From the IMG/VR virus record IMGVR_UViG_3300030090_003604, positions 1 to 55,513 of that record: a DNA stretch of 55,513 bases; one strand, 5' to 3'. The DNA comes from a virus. Numbering within the stretch: position 1 is the stretch's first letter; every line of letters begins with the position of its first letter. Of the stretch, positions 13,558 to 21,248 are shown in pieces. Made by a program: the position numbers and the translations under genes. A model generated the notes under the pieces. It saw only the letters and a program-made list of their open reading frames with translations. It made no database searches and had not been told where the DNA came from.

Positions 13558-15284
13558 GTTATAAAACCTGTGGGATCTTCATTTTTAGGCCATTTTTTCT
13601 GATTACAAGCCATCACAAAATTATTTATAAAATCAATATCCCATTCATAACGTACCATTTCTTCAAATAAACTTTTATTTAAATCTTTTTTTTCTTTCTC
13701 GCATTTAATAAATTTCCAAATGTCATTGACTTTTGTTTGCTGTAAATCCTCCCAAATAAAAGCAAAAGAATTTTGTTTTTTATCTGAATAATGTTCTTTA
13801 AATTTTTGATAAGCTAAAAAATTATTAACAAACAATTTTGCAACTCTTTCTTTTTGTACCATAGGTAAATTAGCTTTTTTAGGATTTATAATTTTATTTT
13901 TATGAAATATAGGTTTATGTTTTCTTGATTGATGTACTTTATAAGCCCAACCCTTTTTGTAGCCAAGAATTTGTGCTACTTGTTCTAATTCTTCTAAAGT
14001 TCTTGCACTTCTAATTAATTGTTCTTTCTGTTTATGTTCTGTTTCTTTTCTTTTAAGTTCTTCTAGTTCTCCCTCTTCTTGTTTTATAAATCTTTCTCTG
14101 TTTTGTGCTTCATAACCACAAACTGGACATACAGGTGTTGGTTTATATGTAGCGAAACATTTTTTGCAAGTCTCTACATGAGGAACAACAACACCTTTTT
14201 TCTTTTTTTTCTTTTTTGAATGTAATGACCAATCTTTTTTATCGTCAACAAAACCATGAGTTCTTGTGCTGTTTACATGATCTAAAATTATTGCGGTCTT
14301 ACCAGGTTTTGGTCTTAAAACTCTTCCTACTTGTTGTAAATATAACCCTTCAGATTTTGTTGGTCGAAGGAGAATCGCTGCTGATACATCTGGAACATCT
14401 GTGCCTTCTGAGATAACATCAACTGATGTAAGAATTTGTATTTTTCCGTTTCCAAGTCCTTTAATTGCTTCATCACGATCTCCTACTTTCATCTCACCAT
14501 GAACTATAGCAGCTTTATAACCAGCATCTTTAAATTTATTACAAACATCGGTTGCGTGTTTTATTGAAATACAGAATGCGATAGCGGGTAAACCATCTGC
14601 GTGTTTTTTATATTGTTGTACAGCATCTCCAATAATATCAACACTATCTATTTGTTTTTCTAAATCTTTTTTCTGATAATCTCCACCTAAAGTTTTGACC
14701 CGATCAAGATCTAATTTTAATGGAGGAGCAAATACTTTATATGGTGCTAGATACTTATCTTCTATAAGTTGTGCTACTCCAGGGCCTAAAACTAAATCAT
14801 CAAAAAAATCAGCTAAACCTTTGCCATCAAGTCTTATTGGTGTTGCAGTACATCCAATTTTGAATGCTTGACAAGTATTATCGTAATAATCAAGAATTTT
14901 CTGCCAACTACCAGCTGCTGCGTGATGTGCTTCATCAATAATTATATAGTCGGGAAAAAAATCAATATGAACAAGTCTTCTTACTAAAGTTTGTACTGAT
15001 GCTATTTGTATATTATTTTTCTTAGGTTTATATTTTGCAGCAATAATTCCATGTTTTACACCTATAGTTTTTAATTTTTTTGATGCTTGATCAATAAGCT
15101 CTCTTCTATGAACAAGAATTAAAACATTTTTTTTATTATCTGATATAGATTTTGATATAGAAGCAAAGACAACAGTTTTACCAGCTCCAGTTGGCATTAC
15201 TAAAAGTGGAGCTTTTTTCTTATGTATATGAATAGAATCTCTTAAGTTTGAAATTGCTTTGGTTTGATAACTTCTTAACTGCAT
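13554..15284 (-). CDS. SF2 DEAH-box helicase with zinc ribbon
   Basis: A 576-residue superfamily II helicase. Motif I is MPTGAGKTVVFA (30-41), motif II IIDEAH (115-120), motif III-like CTATPIR (about 145-151), and motif VI QQVGRVLRP in the second RecA-like domain. A zinc ribbon follows (CKKCFATY...CPVCGYE, about 372-392), then a lysine-rich C-terminal region of about 180 residues. It resembles the ResIII/RadD-type helicases common in phages, which act in replication or recombination. Its end overlaps the methyltransferase start by 4 bases. It is divergent from the 15350 gene, so its promoter lies in 15285-15349. Confidence 0.9.
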   Translation of the reverse strand: MQLRSYQTKAISNLRDSIHIHKKKAPLLVMPTGAGKTVVFASISKSISDNKKNVLILVHRRELIDQASKKLKTIGVKHGIIAAKYKPKKNNIQIASVQTLVRRLVHIDFFPDYIIIDEAHHAAAGSWQKILDYYDNTCQAFKIGCTATPIRLDGKGLADFFDDLVLGPGVAQLIEDKYLAPYKVFAPPLKLDLDRVKTLGGDYQKKDLEKQIDSVDIIGDAVQQYKKHADGLPAIAFCISIKHATDVCNKFKDAGYKAAIVHGEMKVGDRDEAIKGLGNGKIQILTSVDVISEGTDVPDVSAAILLRPTKSEGLYLQQVGRVLRPKPGKTAIILDHVNSTRTHGFVDDKKDWSLHSKKKKKKKGVVVPHVETCKKCFATYKPTPVCPVCGYEAQNRERFIKQEEGELEELKRKETEHKQKEQLIRSARTLEELEQVAQILGYKKGWAYKVHQSRKHKPIFHKNKIINPKKANLPMVQKERVAKLFVNNFLAYQKFKEHYSDKKQNSFAFIWEDLQQTKVNDIWKFIKCEKEKKDLNKSLFEEMVRYEWDIDFINNFVMACNQKKWPKNEDPTGFIT

Positions 15285-15349
15285 AGGGTTGCACGAGATG
15301 TTTCTAGGGTATATGATACGACTATAAACGACAAGCCCTTTATTAATAA
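15285..15349. promoter_or_regulatory. Divergent promoter region, helicase / recombination genes
   Basis: This 65-base gap separates the leftward helicase-to-ligase block from the rightward recombination block, so both promoters must be here or within the genes. On the plus strand CTATAAA at 15321-15327 could be a -10 element. No strong -35 is visible, and the conserved GCTAG element of the early operons is absent (CTAGGG is present). Confidence 0.4.
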
Positions 15350-15619
15350 ATGGACAAAAAAGATCAAAGAATTAACGTTACTTTATTTTCAACACTTGAA
15401 TATGAAATGGTTAAAGCATTAGCTACATTGCATGGGACTTCATTATCTATGGTTGTTGCTAAAGGTTTTAGTGAATGGCTAAAAAAAAATTTTATTATTG
15501 AGTTGGAATCATATCGTGATGCAGAAATATATTTAAAAAAAATGAATAGAACTGCTCCTATAGATAATTTATTCTACAAAGATAAAAATGGTTTTTATCA
15601 ACCTTGGAGAAGTGAATAA
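15350..15619 (+). CDS. Ribbon-helix-helix-like DNA-binding protein, 89 aa
   Basis: An 89-residue protein: RINVTLFSTLEYEMVKALATLHGTSLSMVVAKGFSEWLKK (about 7-46) fits a ribbon-helix-helix fold with a short N-terminal strand. The C-terminal part (DNLFYKDKNGFYQPW) is polar and aromatic. It is the first gene of the rightward recombination operon and overlaps the next start by one base (TAATG). Possibly an operon regulator, inferred from position and fold. Confidence 0.65.
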   Translation: MDKKDQRINVTLFSTLEYEMVKALATLHGTSLSMVVAKGFSEWLKKNFIIELESYRDAEIYLKKMNRTAPIDNLFYKDKNGFYQPWRSE

Positions 15620-16446
15620 TGTATAAACCCTTGGTAATGAGCAATGCAGAATATCATTCAAAGAAAGACTATGAGTCTTCCAGTAGTATTCGTGATGCAT
15701 TATTAAATCCTAAAAAATATATTTTTAGAAAAACACATGAAACTGTTCCAACAAAATCAATGGAAGAAGGAACTGCTGTTCATTCATATTTTTTAGAAAA
15801 CGATAAATTTAAAAAAAATTATGTATTTAAACCGAAAGCATTTAATGGAAGAACAAAAGAAGGCAAAGAATGGATGCAAGAACATGGTCATCTAAATATA
15901 TTAGGTGCTGAATGGGAAGAAAATCTTATTCAGATGAATCATAATTTTTTAAATAGCCCTGCAAAATTTATCTACGATAACGAAGGATTAGCGGAATTAA
16001 GCTTTTTTTGGGATGATATATACAAAATTAAGGGTAAATGTAGACCAGATTGGCTTTCCGTTAATGGAAATACAGTAGTTGATTTAAAAACAACAAAAGA
16101 CGCAAGTCCTAAAAGTTTCCAAAGATCTATAAGTGAATTTGGATATCATATACAAGCAGCATGGTATCTAAGAGGTTTAAGAAAACTAGATATACCAGCA
16201 AAAGAATTTATTTTTATTGCAATAGAAAAAACAGCACCATATTGTATTGGAGTTTATAGAGCAGATGAAGAGATGATAGTTGCTGGTATGAGTGAGGTTG
16301 ATAAATCATTAGAAGTATTAAAGATGTGTCAAGAAACAAAACTCTATCCAGACTACACACCGACCATACAAGATATTAGTCTTCCTCCTTGGATGACTAA
16401 TAAAAAGGTCACACCACAAAACTACCAGGAGATTCAACTTTACTAA
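15619..16446 (+). CDS. RecE-like exonuclease (PD-(D/E)XK)
   Basis: A 275-residue PD-(D/E)XK nuclease of the exodeoxyribonuclease VIII C-terminal type. Hallmarks: MEEGTAVHSYFLE (about 49-61), GKCRPDWL with catalytic Asp (about 139-146), VVDLKTTKDA with D-x-K (about 153-162), and YHIQAAWYLRGL (about 176-187). It should resect double-stranded ends to give 3' single strands for the RecT-like protein encoded three genes on. Both are in one operon, with overlapping start and stop codons throughout. Confidence 0.88.
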   Translation: MYKPLVMSNAEYHSKKDYESSSSIRDALLNPKKYIFRKTHETVPTKSMEEGTAVHSYFLENDKFKKNYVFKPKAFNGRTKEGKEWMQEHGHLNILGAEWEENLIQMNHNFLNSPAKFIYDNEGLAELSFFWDDIYKIKGKCRPDWLSVNGNTVVDLKTTKDASPKSFQRSISEFGYHIQAAWYLRGLRKLDIPAKEFIFIAIEKTAPYCIGVYRADEEMIVAGMSEVDKSLEVLKMCQETKLYPDYTPTIQDISLPPWMTNKKVTPQNYQEIQLY

Positions 16447-16586
16447 TGAAAATCGAATTTGATTACAAACAAGGAGAGTGGATACAACTTAAGTCGTATC
16501 TATTTCCATACCTTAATAAATCAGAACTTGTACAAGATTTTGTAAAAAAGGTAAATACAAAAACAAGGTTGAGGTCAGTTAAATGA
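16446..16586 (+). CDS. Hypothetical small protein, 46 aa
   Basis: A 46-residue frame (MKIEFDYKQGEWIQLKSYLFPYLNKSE...) with TAATG overlap to the nuclease gene upstream and ATGA overlap to the next gene. The double overlap in a tight operon and the otherwise empty 137-base gap make it a likely gene. Basic C-terminus; no family recognised. It may be an accessory to the nuclease/annealing pair. Confidence 0.65.
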   Translation: MKIEFDYKQGEWIQLKSYLFPYLNKSELVQDFVKKVNTKTRLRSVK

Positions 16587-16795
16587 ATATAGAAGAACGT
16601 CTTAATAATCTTGAAAAAGGTTATAAACAACTTTGTCAATCACATGACAGAAACAAACACGCACATTTATTAACAGCAAATTCCATGCATCATGTTAATA
16701 AAAACTTTAAAGAAATTAGAGATTTAATTGAAGCACAACAAAAAATTAATTTAGGAATTTTAAGTAAATTACAAGATTTAGAGGATAAAAAATGA
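16583..16795 (+). CDS. Coiled-coil protein, 70 aa
   Basis: A 70-residue, largely helical protein with heptad pattern at both ends (IEERLNNLEKGYKQL; LIEAQQKINLGILSKLQDLEDKK). It overlaps both neighbours by 4 bases (ATGA). No family recognised. Between RecE-like and RecT-like genes, so possibly a recombination accessory. Confidence 0.65.
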   Translation: MNIEERLNNLEKGYKQLCQSHDRNKHAHLLTANSMHHVNKNFKEIRDLIEAQQKINLGILSKLQDLEDKK

Positions 16796-17427
16796 CATCT
16801 GAAATTACAACAACATCTATAGAAAATGAGTCTTCTATATATCACAATGCTGATAGCTTCGAGTTTGCACAAAAACAAGCAAAAAGTTTAGCAGATTCAC
16901 AACTTGTACCAAAACAATATCAAGGCCAACAAGGTTTATCTAATTGTTTGGTAGCACTTGAGATGAGTAAAAGAATGAACCTTAGTCCACTAACTGTTAT
17001 GCAAAATTTAAATGTTATACACGGCAAGCCATATTGGTCAGCACAATTCATTGCATCCACCATAATGTCGTGCGGTAGATTTTCTAACTTTGACTATTTA
17101 GTAAAAGGTCAAGGAGATACATTAGAAGTACAATGTGTTGCCACCAGGCTTGAAGATAAAAAGCAAGTTAAAGGCACAGCAGTTTCTATGGCTATGGCTA
17201 GACAAGAAGGATGGGCTGCAAGAAACTCAAAATATTCTTCGATGCCAGAAGTCATGTTGAGGAGTCGAGCAGCTACATTTTTTGGTAGGCAATATATTCC
17301 TGACTTGTTATTAGGTGTGCAAACTAGTGAGGAAGTGGTAGATATAGAGTCAGAACCTATAAACGTATCCGAGTCCTCGGTACGAATCGAACCACAACAG
17401 GAGGATGAAAATGACATTGGATTCTAA
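16792..17427 (+). CDS. RecT-like single-strand annealing protein
   Basis: A 211-residue protein resembling the RecT family: QGLSNCLVALEMSKRMNLSPLTVMQNLNVIHGKPYWSAQFIASTI (about 43-87) is the typical core, followed by GTAVSMAMARQEGWAARNSKYSSMPEVMLRSRAATFFGR (about 123-161). It anneals single strands made by the RecE-like nuclease. The chain ends in an acidic tail DENDIGF, closely matching the tail DDEIGF of the SSB-like protein two genes on; both resemble the bacterial SSB C-terminal tip. AGGAGG for the next gene lies in its last codons. Confidence 0.85.
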   Translation: MTSEITTTSIENESSIYHNADSFEFAQKQAKSLADSQLVPKQYQGQQGLSNCLVALEMSKRMNLSPLTVMQNLNVIHGKPYWSAQFIASTIMSCGRFSNFDYLVKGQGDTLEVQCVATRLEDKKQVKGTAVSMAMARQEGWAARNSKYSSMPEVMLRSRAATFFGRQYIPDLLLGVQTSEEVVDIESEPINVSESSVRIEPQQEDENDIGF

Positions 17428-17614
17428 AGATGAATTTATTACAAGCATGGAACTTGCTGAACGATGGCGAGTCCATGCAGATACTGTTGAACGATGGAGA
17501 AGGCAGGGCAAACCTCCTTCTTTCTATTCCATCAATGGAAAGATCCTCTATAAGGTGGCTGAGATAGAGGAGCTAGAACTAGCCAAACGTCAAAATTCAC
17601 AATTAACACAATGA
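17411..17614 (+). CDS. Helix-turn-helix DNA-binding protein, 67 aa
   Basis: A 67-residue protein with an excisionase/MerR-like winged helix-turn-helix: ITSMELAERWRVHADTVERWRRQGKPPSF, then wing residues ILYKVAEIEELE. The ATG at 17411 is chosen because AGGAGG ends 6 bases before it; an ATG at 17405 is too close. It overlaps the annealing protein gene by 17 bases. It could regulate this operon. With no integrase in view, an excisionase role is unlikely. Confidence 0.8.
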   Translation: MTLDSKDEFITSMELAERWRVHADTVERWRRQGKPPSFYSINGKILYKVAEIEELELAKRQNSQLTQ

Positions 17615-17985
17615 CACTTGAATTACAACTTGCAGTATTTCCTCAGACAGATGAGGATAATAAAAAACTTTTTAAAGAAAAGTACGATGCTAACAAAAAG
17701 TATCCATCACATTCTGGAACAATTAAAGTACCAGTATCCCAGCTACCAGAGTTAGTTAGTTATTTACAAAATGCAAAACCTGACAACGATGGTTACATTG
17801 GAGATTTTGTACCACTTAGAGCTACAGGTTATGTCAATACTCCTAAAAATAATCCAAATGGTAAAAAGTATCTTGCAATGAAGATTACTTCGGACTATAA
17901 CAAACAAAAGGAAATTTACGAAGGAGGAACAACATCTGAAGGTATTGCAGACAAACCAATAGGAGATGACGAAATAGGTTTCTAA
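17611..17985 (+). CDS. SSB-like protein with acidic C-terminal tip, 124 aa
   Basis: A 124-residue protein, predicted beta-rich (TIKVPVSQLPELVSYLQ; VPLRATGYVNTPKNNPNGKKYLAMKITSDY) with a Gly/Pro linker ending in GDDEIGF. The tail resembles the DDDIPF tip of bacterial SSB, and the preceding fold and operon place (after RecT-like and HTH genes) suit a phage single-strand-binding protein. The OB fold itself is not certain from sequence alone. ATGA overlap with the HTH gene. Confidence 0.6.
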   Translation: MTLELQLAVFPQTDEDNKKLFKEKYDANKKYPSHSGTIKVPVSQLPELVSYLQNAKPDNDGYIGDFVPLRATGYVNTPKNNPNGKKYLAMKITSDYNKQKEIYEGGTTSEGIADKPIGDDEIGF

Positions 17986-18212
17986 ACTATTGGGGCATGA
18001 TCGCTAGTTTAGGGTAATGGGCTAGTTAACTTGCTGCTCCTTTGTAATCTTATGGCTAATGACTCTGTATGGCCTTTTACAGTAATTTTACAAAGATGAT
18101 ATGAGTTCCCATCGAGGATATTTGAGAGAGTCAAAAGCAGTTTCTGAAAGGTTTTCTGCTTCATATGCTCATTTATAAGCAACCGCATCTGTTAGTCCCC
18201 AACTTTTTTATT
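17986..18212 (+). ncRNA. Candidate structured RNA or leader region
   Basis: A 227-base gap without a credible gene between tightly packed rightward genes, visibly richer in G and C than its surroundings. Possible helices: GGGGCA (17993-17998) with TGCTCC (18035-18040), CTAG boxes in between, CTTTGTAA (18040-18047) with TTACAAAG (18088-18095), and AAGCAG with CTGCTT near 18135-18165. No tRNA signature (no GGTTCGA arm) is seen. It could be a small RNA, a leader, or a protein-binding site. Confidence 0.4.
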
Positions 18213-18488
18213 ATGGCAGATTCAACTAAATCAGTTTTAAGATTAAAAAAGCTAAGACAAAATCGATTAGCTTTTCTTAAAAAAAAATTAGATAAAGACA
18301 TACAAAGTTATGATCATATTGTCGAATATCGAGATGATCATACTGTATTACTCAAATCAGATTGGGTTGATGAAAATATAAAAATTATCATCATTAAATA
18401 CAACTACGAGGTCAACAGAACAAAAGCTATGAAAATTAAAGAATTTTATAAATGGGAAAGAAAGGAGGTCAATAATGAAATCCAATAA
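18213..18488 (+). CDS. Hypothetical basic protein, 91 aa
   Basis: A 91-residue basic protein. The start MADSTKSVLRLKKLRQNRLAFLKKKLDKD at 18213 is preferred to an upstream in-frame ATG at 18165 because the N-terminus then looks like a normal amphipathic helix. A strand-rich middle (HTVLLKSDWVDENIKIIIIKYNYEV) follows. Unrecognised; it overlaps the next gene by 14 bases, with GGAGG inside its end. Confidence 0.6.
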   Translation: MADSTKSVLRLKKLRQNRLAFLKKKLDKDIQSYDHIVEYRDDHTVLLKSDWVDENIKIIIIKYNYEVNRTKAMKIKEFYKWERKEVNNEIQ

Positions 18489-18699
18489 TTTTCCTGATAA
18501 AGAATTACTTGATATGACACCCGATATGGAAGGTGTTACAAGACCAAAAAAAGACAGCAAAACTAAGAAATTTACATTTGTTATAAATGGCCCTGGTAAT
18601 GCACCTATGAAATTAACAACATACGCAGAAACAGAAGCTAAAGCTATTAAATATATAAAAGCTAGATGGGGCGATTGTAATTATGAGGTAGTGAAATGA
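18475..18699 (+). CDS. Hypothetical protein, 74 aa
   Basis: A 74-residue protein with a charged N-terminus and KKFTFVINGPGNAPMKLTTYAETEAKAIKYIKARWG, a small alpha/beta pattern resembling short phage proteins that handle a repeated strand-helix unit. Family not recognised. AAGGAGG upstream; ATGA overlap with the next gene. Confidence 0.6.
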   Translation: MKSNNFPDKELLDMTPDMEGVTRPKKDSKTKKFTFVINGPGNAPMKLTTYAETEAKAIKYIKARWGDCNYEVVK

Positions 18700-18974
18700 A
18701 TTTAGAAGATTTTCCAAAAAATCCATATCCAGGGCAAGTCTTTTGGGATATGAAAAGCAAAATTGTATTTGAATATTGGACACCCGATGAGTTTTGTGAA
18801 AGTGCTGGTTTAAAACCTAAATGGATTACAAAAAGTTTTGAAGCAGAATGTATTGCGATGTTATTTTCAAAAAGAGGAAAAGAAAAATATTTCGCATATA
18901 ACAAATTAATTGATATTTATAAATATACAGATCAGCAGATTAAACTTTTAATGAAAGAAATGAGGATGGAATAA
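18696..18974 (+). CDS. Hypothetical protein, 92 aa
   Basis: A 92-residue protein (MNLEDFPKNPYPGQVFWDMKSKIVFEYWTPDEF...). The NPYPGQVFWD segment followed by a hydrophobic strand is seen in small phage virion or accessory proteins that I cannot name. It overlaps the oxygenase gene by one base. Confidence 0.6.
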   Translation: MNLEDFPKNPYPGQVFWDMKSKIVFEYWTPDEFCESAGLKPKWITKSFEAECIAMLFSKRGKEKYFAYNKLIDIYKYTDQQIKLLMKEMRME

Positions 18975-19624
18975 TGAAAAACATAGGATTAGTAGTACCA
19001 CCAAATTTAGGGTGGTTACAAATTGAATTAGATGAGAAAGAAATAAATTATCTTTGGGAATTAGTTAAAAACAAAAAAGATAATACAAAATATAACCTTG
19101 CAGGTCATATAGATTCGAGTTACACAATTGTTGATAAAGGTAATTGGTTTTTTAATAATGTAATTAAATATTGTATTCAAACGTATTCAAAGCATTTTGA
19201 AGATTTGGGAAAAACAGTTCCTATATCAGGAATACATACTTATTATTTGGATCGTCTTTGGGTAAATTTTCAAAAACAAAATGAATTTAATCCTTTACAT
19301 GATCATACTGGTGTTTATAGTTTTGTAATTTGGCTTAAGATTCCAACTTATCACGAAGAGCAAAATAAAAATCCAATTGCGGCTAATGCAAATTCAAAAA
19401 AAATATCACAATTTAATTTTGTTTATACAGATATTTTAGGAAAAATAAATTCTCATGAATACAAAATGAATCCTGATATTGAAGGTACAATGTTATTTTT
19501 TCCGTCAGAATTATTACATGAAGTTTATCCGTTTTACAATTGTTCAGATGACAGGGTATCTATATCTGGAAATGTTTTACTGAAACCAGATTTCATACAA
19601 AATCAATATATAGCAAAACAATGA
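18974..19624 (+). CDS. 2-oxoglutarate/Fe(II) oxygenase, 216 aa
   Basis: A 216-residue protein like the phage 2OG-Fe(II) oxygenases common in cyanophages. LWVNFQKQNEFNPLHDHTGVYSFVIWLKIP (about 95-124) contains the HDH iron-binding pair, and LFFPSELLHEVYPF (about 175-188) the distal His, followed by DDRVSISGNV with the Arg that holds 2-oxoglutarate. It would hydroxylate an unknown protein or nucleotide using O2 and 2-oxoglutarate. A second, distinct member lies at 21817-22386. Confidence 0.82.
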   Translation: MKNIGLVVPPNLGWLQIELDEKEINYLWELVKNKKDNTKYNLAGHIDSSYTIVDKGNWFFNNVIKYCIQTYSKHFEDLGKTVPISGIHTYYLDRLWVNFQKQNEFNPLHDHTGVYSFVIWLKIPTYHEEQNKNPIAANANSKKISQFNFVYTDILGKINSHEYKMNPDIEGTMLFFPSELLHEVYPFYNCSDDRVSISGNVLLKPDFIQNQYIAKQ

Positions 19625-20115
19625 ATGTAGAAAAACTACAAAAACTTTGGAACTTAGCAACTCGTAATCCAAACGAAAACGAGGCATTAGTTGCTGCTAG
19701 AAAGTTTGTAAGAGCTATAAATAGAGAACAAGTTAGTGTGCATTTATATAAAGGTGCAGCCCCTGCATCGCAAGAACAAATTCAAAGAGCTATAGATAAT
19801 GCATATCAAAAAGGTATTAACGATTTAAAAGCAGATTATCAAAGACAATTAGATAGACATTTGAATGCAAAATATAACGAAGGTTACTTAGATGGACAGC
19901 GAAATGGATATACAGAAGAAGACATGAGAAGACAATATGAAAAAGGTTATTATGCTGGAGAAAAATCTAAGGCTATACAGAAATCAGAACCATCAGATAT
20001 TGTTCAAGATACACAAAGAACACAAACTTTAAGAGCTAATACTTCTACTACAGCAGCACATATACATATAAATAATGGAACAGGTTCAATAAGTTTCAGA
20101 ATAAGTAATTTATAA
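19621..20115 (+). CDS. Helical protein with Tyr-Gly repeats, 164 aa
   Basis: A 164-residue, charged helical protein. The centre carries repeated GY/YxxG units (AYQKGINDLKADY; KYNEGYLDGQRNGY; QYEKGYYAGEKSK, about 60-120), and the C-terminus is Thr/Ser-rich. No family is recognised. Such repeats occur in proteins lining membranes or in phage scaffold-like helices; no specific claim. ATGA overlap with the oxygenase gene. Confidence 0.6.
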   Translation: MNVEKLQKLWNLATRNPNENEALVAARKFVRAINREQVSVHLYKGAAPASQEQIQRAIDNAYQKGINDLKADYQRQLDRHLNAKYNEGYLDGQRNGYTEEDMRRQYEKGYYAGEKSKAIQKSEPSDIVQDTQRTQTLRANTSTTAAHIHINNGTGSISFRISNL

Positions 20116-20120
20116 AAATC

Positions 20121-20318
20121 TTGTATATCACACATTTAGTCTGCAAAGGACAAATCGGAGTCAACCCGATATATTATGGACTAACAGCAAAATTTAGACC
20201 TTGGTATTTCGATGGAAAAAAAGTTTATGCGGGTAGATTATATGAGACAAAATCAGAAGCAGAAAAAGCAGCAACAAGACTTAGGGCAGATTGTATGTTG
20301 CGGAGTTCATGTCTTTAG
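20121..20318 (+). CDS. Hypothetical protein, 65 aa, TTG start
   Basis: A 65-residue frame from a TTG at 20121, 5 bases after the preceding stop: strand-rich (KFRPWYFDGKKVYAGRLYE) then a helix with Ala repeats (KSEAEKAATRLRAD). The pattern looks like a real small fold. A second frame (20242-20391) overlaps its 3' half; which parts are used is not clear. Confidence 0.45.
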   Translation: MYITHLVCKGQIGVNPIYYGLTAKFRPWYFDGKKVYAGRLYETKSEAEKAATRLRADCMLRSSCL

Positions 20319-20391
20319 AGTTATAAATGGTACAAGATATTGGATTAGCACCCCACCTAATGGCTACGAAGATAAAATTTGGAGTAGGTAA
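20242..20391 (+). CDS. Possible small protein, 49 aa, overlapping frame
   Basis: An ATG-started 49-codon frame that overlaps the 65-aa frame by 77 bases and ends in TAATG with the next gene. The part beyond the overlap (VFRVINGTRYWISTPPNGYEDKIWSR) looks protein-like, and the coupled junction supports it. The Gln/Lys-rich start may be read-through of the other frame's helix, so the true start may be later or the two may be joined by frameshift. Confidence 0.4.
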   Translation: MRQNQKQKKQQQDLGQIVCCGVHVFRVINGTRYWISTPPNGYEDKIWSR

Positions 20392-20705
20392 TGGCATCTC
20401 TTAGGTATCATGCTGGACGCATGGTGCTTTATGAGAAAACACCACAAGAATGGCGAGTAAAAATAAAATCAAAGACAGGCAAAGTTGATTTAGCACTAAG
20501 TGCTAAAGAACTTGAACCAGCTATTATAGAAGCTGAATATTTGTATGCAGATATAAGAGCTATAAATAGAGGTTTACCTAAATGTATTGATTGCATTCAT
20601 CATCTAGTAATAAAAGCAGAATGCGGATTAAGTTTACCAGAAGGAAAAGCTAGTGGAGGGGTTTGGGCGAAAGATTGTCCTTATTTTTGGGAGAGGAAGA
20701 TTTAG
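20391..20705 (+). CDS. Hypothetical protein with Cys cluster, 104 aa
   Basis: A 104-residue protein with CIDCIHH (about 66-72), C (about 78) and C (about 97) that could form a zinc site: C-x2-C-x2-H-H-x(n)-C-x(n)-C. The N-terminal half is strand-rich and basic. The TAATG junction upstream implies coupling. Its 3' end overlaps the convergent minus-strand gene at 20650. Function unknown. Confidence 0.6.
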   Translation: MASLRYHAGRMVLYEKTPQEWRVKIKSKTGKVDLALSAKELEPAIIEAEYLYADIRAINRGLPKCIDCIHHLVIKAECGLSLPEGKASGGVWAKDCPYFWERKI

Positions 20706-20952
20706 AATTTATTTTGTCAATATGATCTCCAGCTTGATTTATTATTTTTGTTAATCTAAAATTTTCCATTGCAAAAGCACTTATGAGGTCAGGTATATCA
20801 TCAGGATCTATATAATTAAAAACTTCTCTTAAAATTAATTCTACTTGAAACTCTTCTTCCATAGTTACACTTGCAAAAACCCAAGGTTCAATTTTTCGCC
20901 TTTTTTTTGCTTGTTTATTAAACCAACCAGACCAAGGCATTTCGAGTTTCAT
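20650..20952 (-). CDS. Hypothetical protein, 100 aa
   Basis: A 100-residue protein (MKLEMPWSGWFNKQAKKRRKIEPW...) with an acidic helical middle (MEEEFQVELILREVFNYIDPDDIPDLISAF). ATG 20952 is preferred to an upstream GTG because GGAGG stands 8 bases before it. Its 3' end overlaps the plus-strand gene ending at 20705 by 56 bases. Unrecognised. Confidence 0.55.
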   Translation of the reverse strand: MKLEMPWSGWFNKQAKKRRKIEPWVFASVTMEEEFQVELILREVFNYIDPDDIPDLISAFAMENFRLTKIINQAGDHIDKINSKSSSPKNKDNLSPKPLH

Positions 20953-20996
20953 TAAAGTGTCCTCCACCCTAACAATAACCTTTTATTCATAAAAGT

Positions 20997-21194
20997 CTAG
21001 TTATTCCTTATATACTGTGCTTTTTTATCTTCTATTGTTTGTTCTGGATATTGAATTGTATGCCAAACGTGTTCACATTTAAAACACAATCTTCTTCTAA
21101 TAATTATATGTTGCGAGTTTCTATCAGATTGAATTACTTTTTGTCTTGAAAGAGTATTGCAATTTGGACAGGTTACAAAATTTAATCTGTGCAT
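20997..21194 (-). CDS. Zinc-ribbon protein, 65 aa
   Basis: A 65-residue protein with two CxxC knuckles: CPNCNTLSRQKVIQSDRNSQHIIIRRRLCFKCEHVWHT. Spacing and the strand-rich middle match zinc ribbons of the NrdR/TFIIS type. ATG 21194 is preferred to an upstream start that would run under the plus-strand Lys-rich peptide gene. It may bind nucleic acid; partner unknown. Confidence 0.7.
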   Translation of the reverse strand: MHRLNFVTCPNCNTLSRQKVIQSDRNSQHIIIRRRLCFKCEHVWHTIQYPEQTIEDKKAQYIRNN

Positions 21195-21248
21195 CTGTAG
21201 ATTTGTATGGTTTTTTATTTTAATATATAAATAGCTACAAAAAAAGTT

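Noticed and set aside
17411-17614. Excisionase of a temperate phage
   Set aside because: The fold is excisionase-like, but no integrase or attachment site is seen in the window.
18120-18170. Terminator at AAGCAG...CTGCTT
   Set aside because: The hairpin has a long loop and no T-run after it.
17986-18212. A tRNA in the GC-richer spacer
   Set aside because: No T-arm consensus and no cloverleaf with proper stems can be drawn; kept only as a general structured-RNA candidate.
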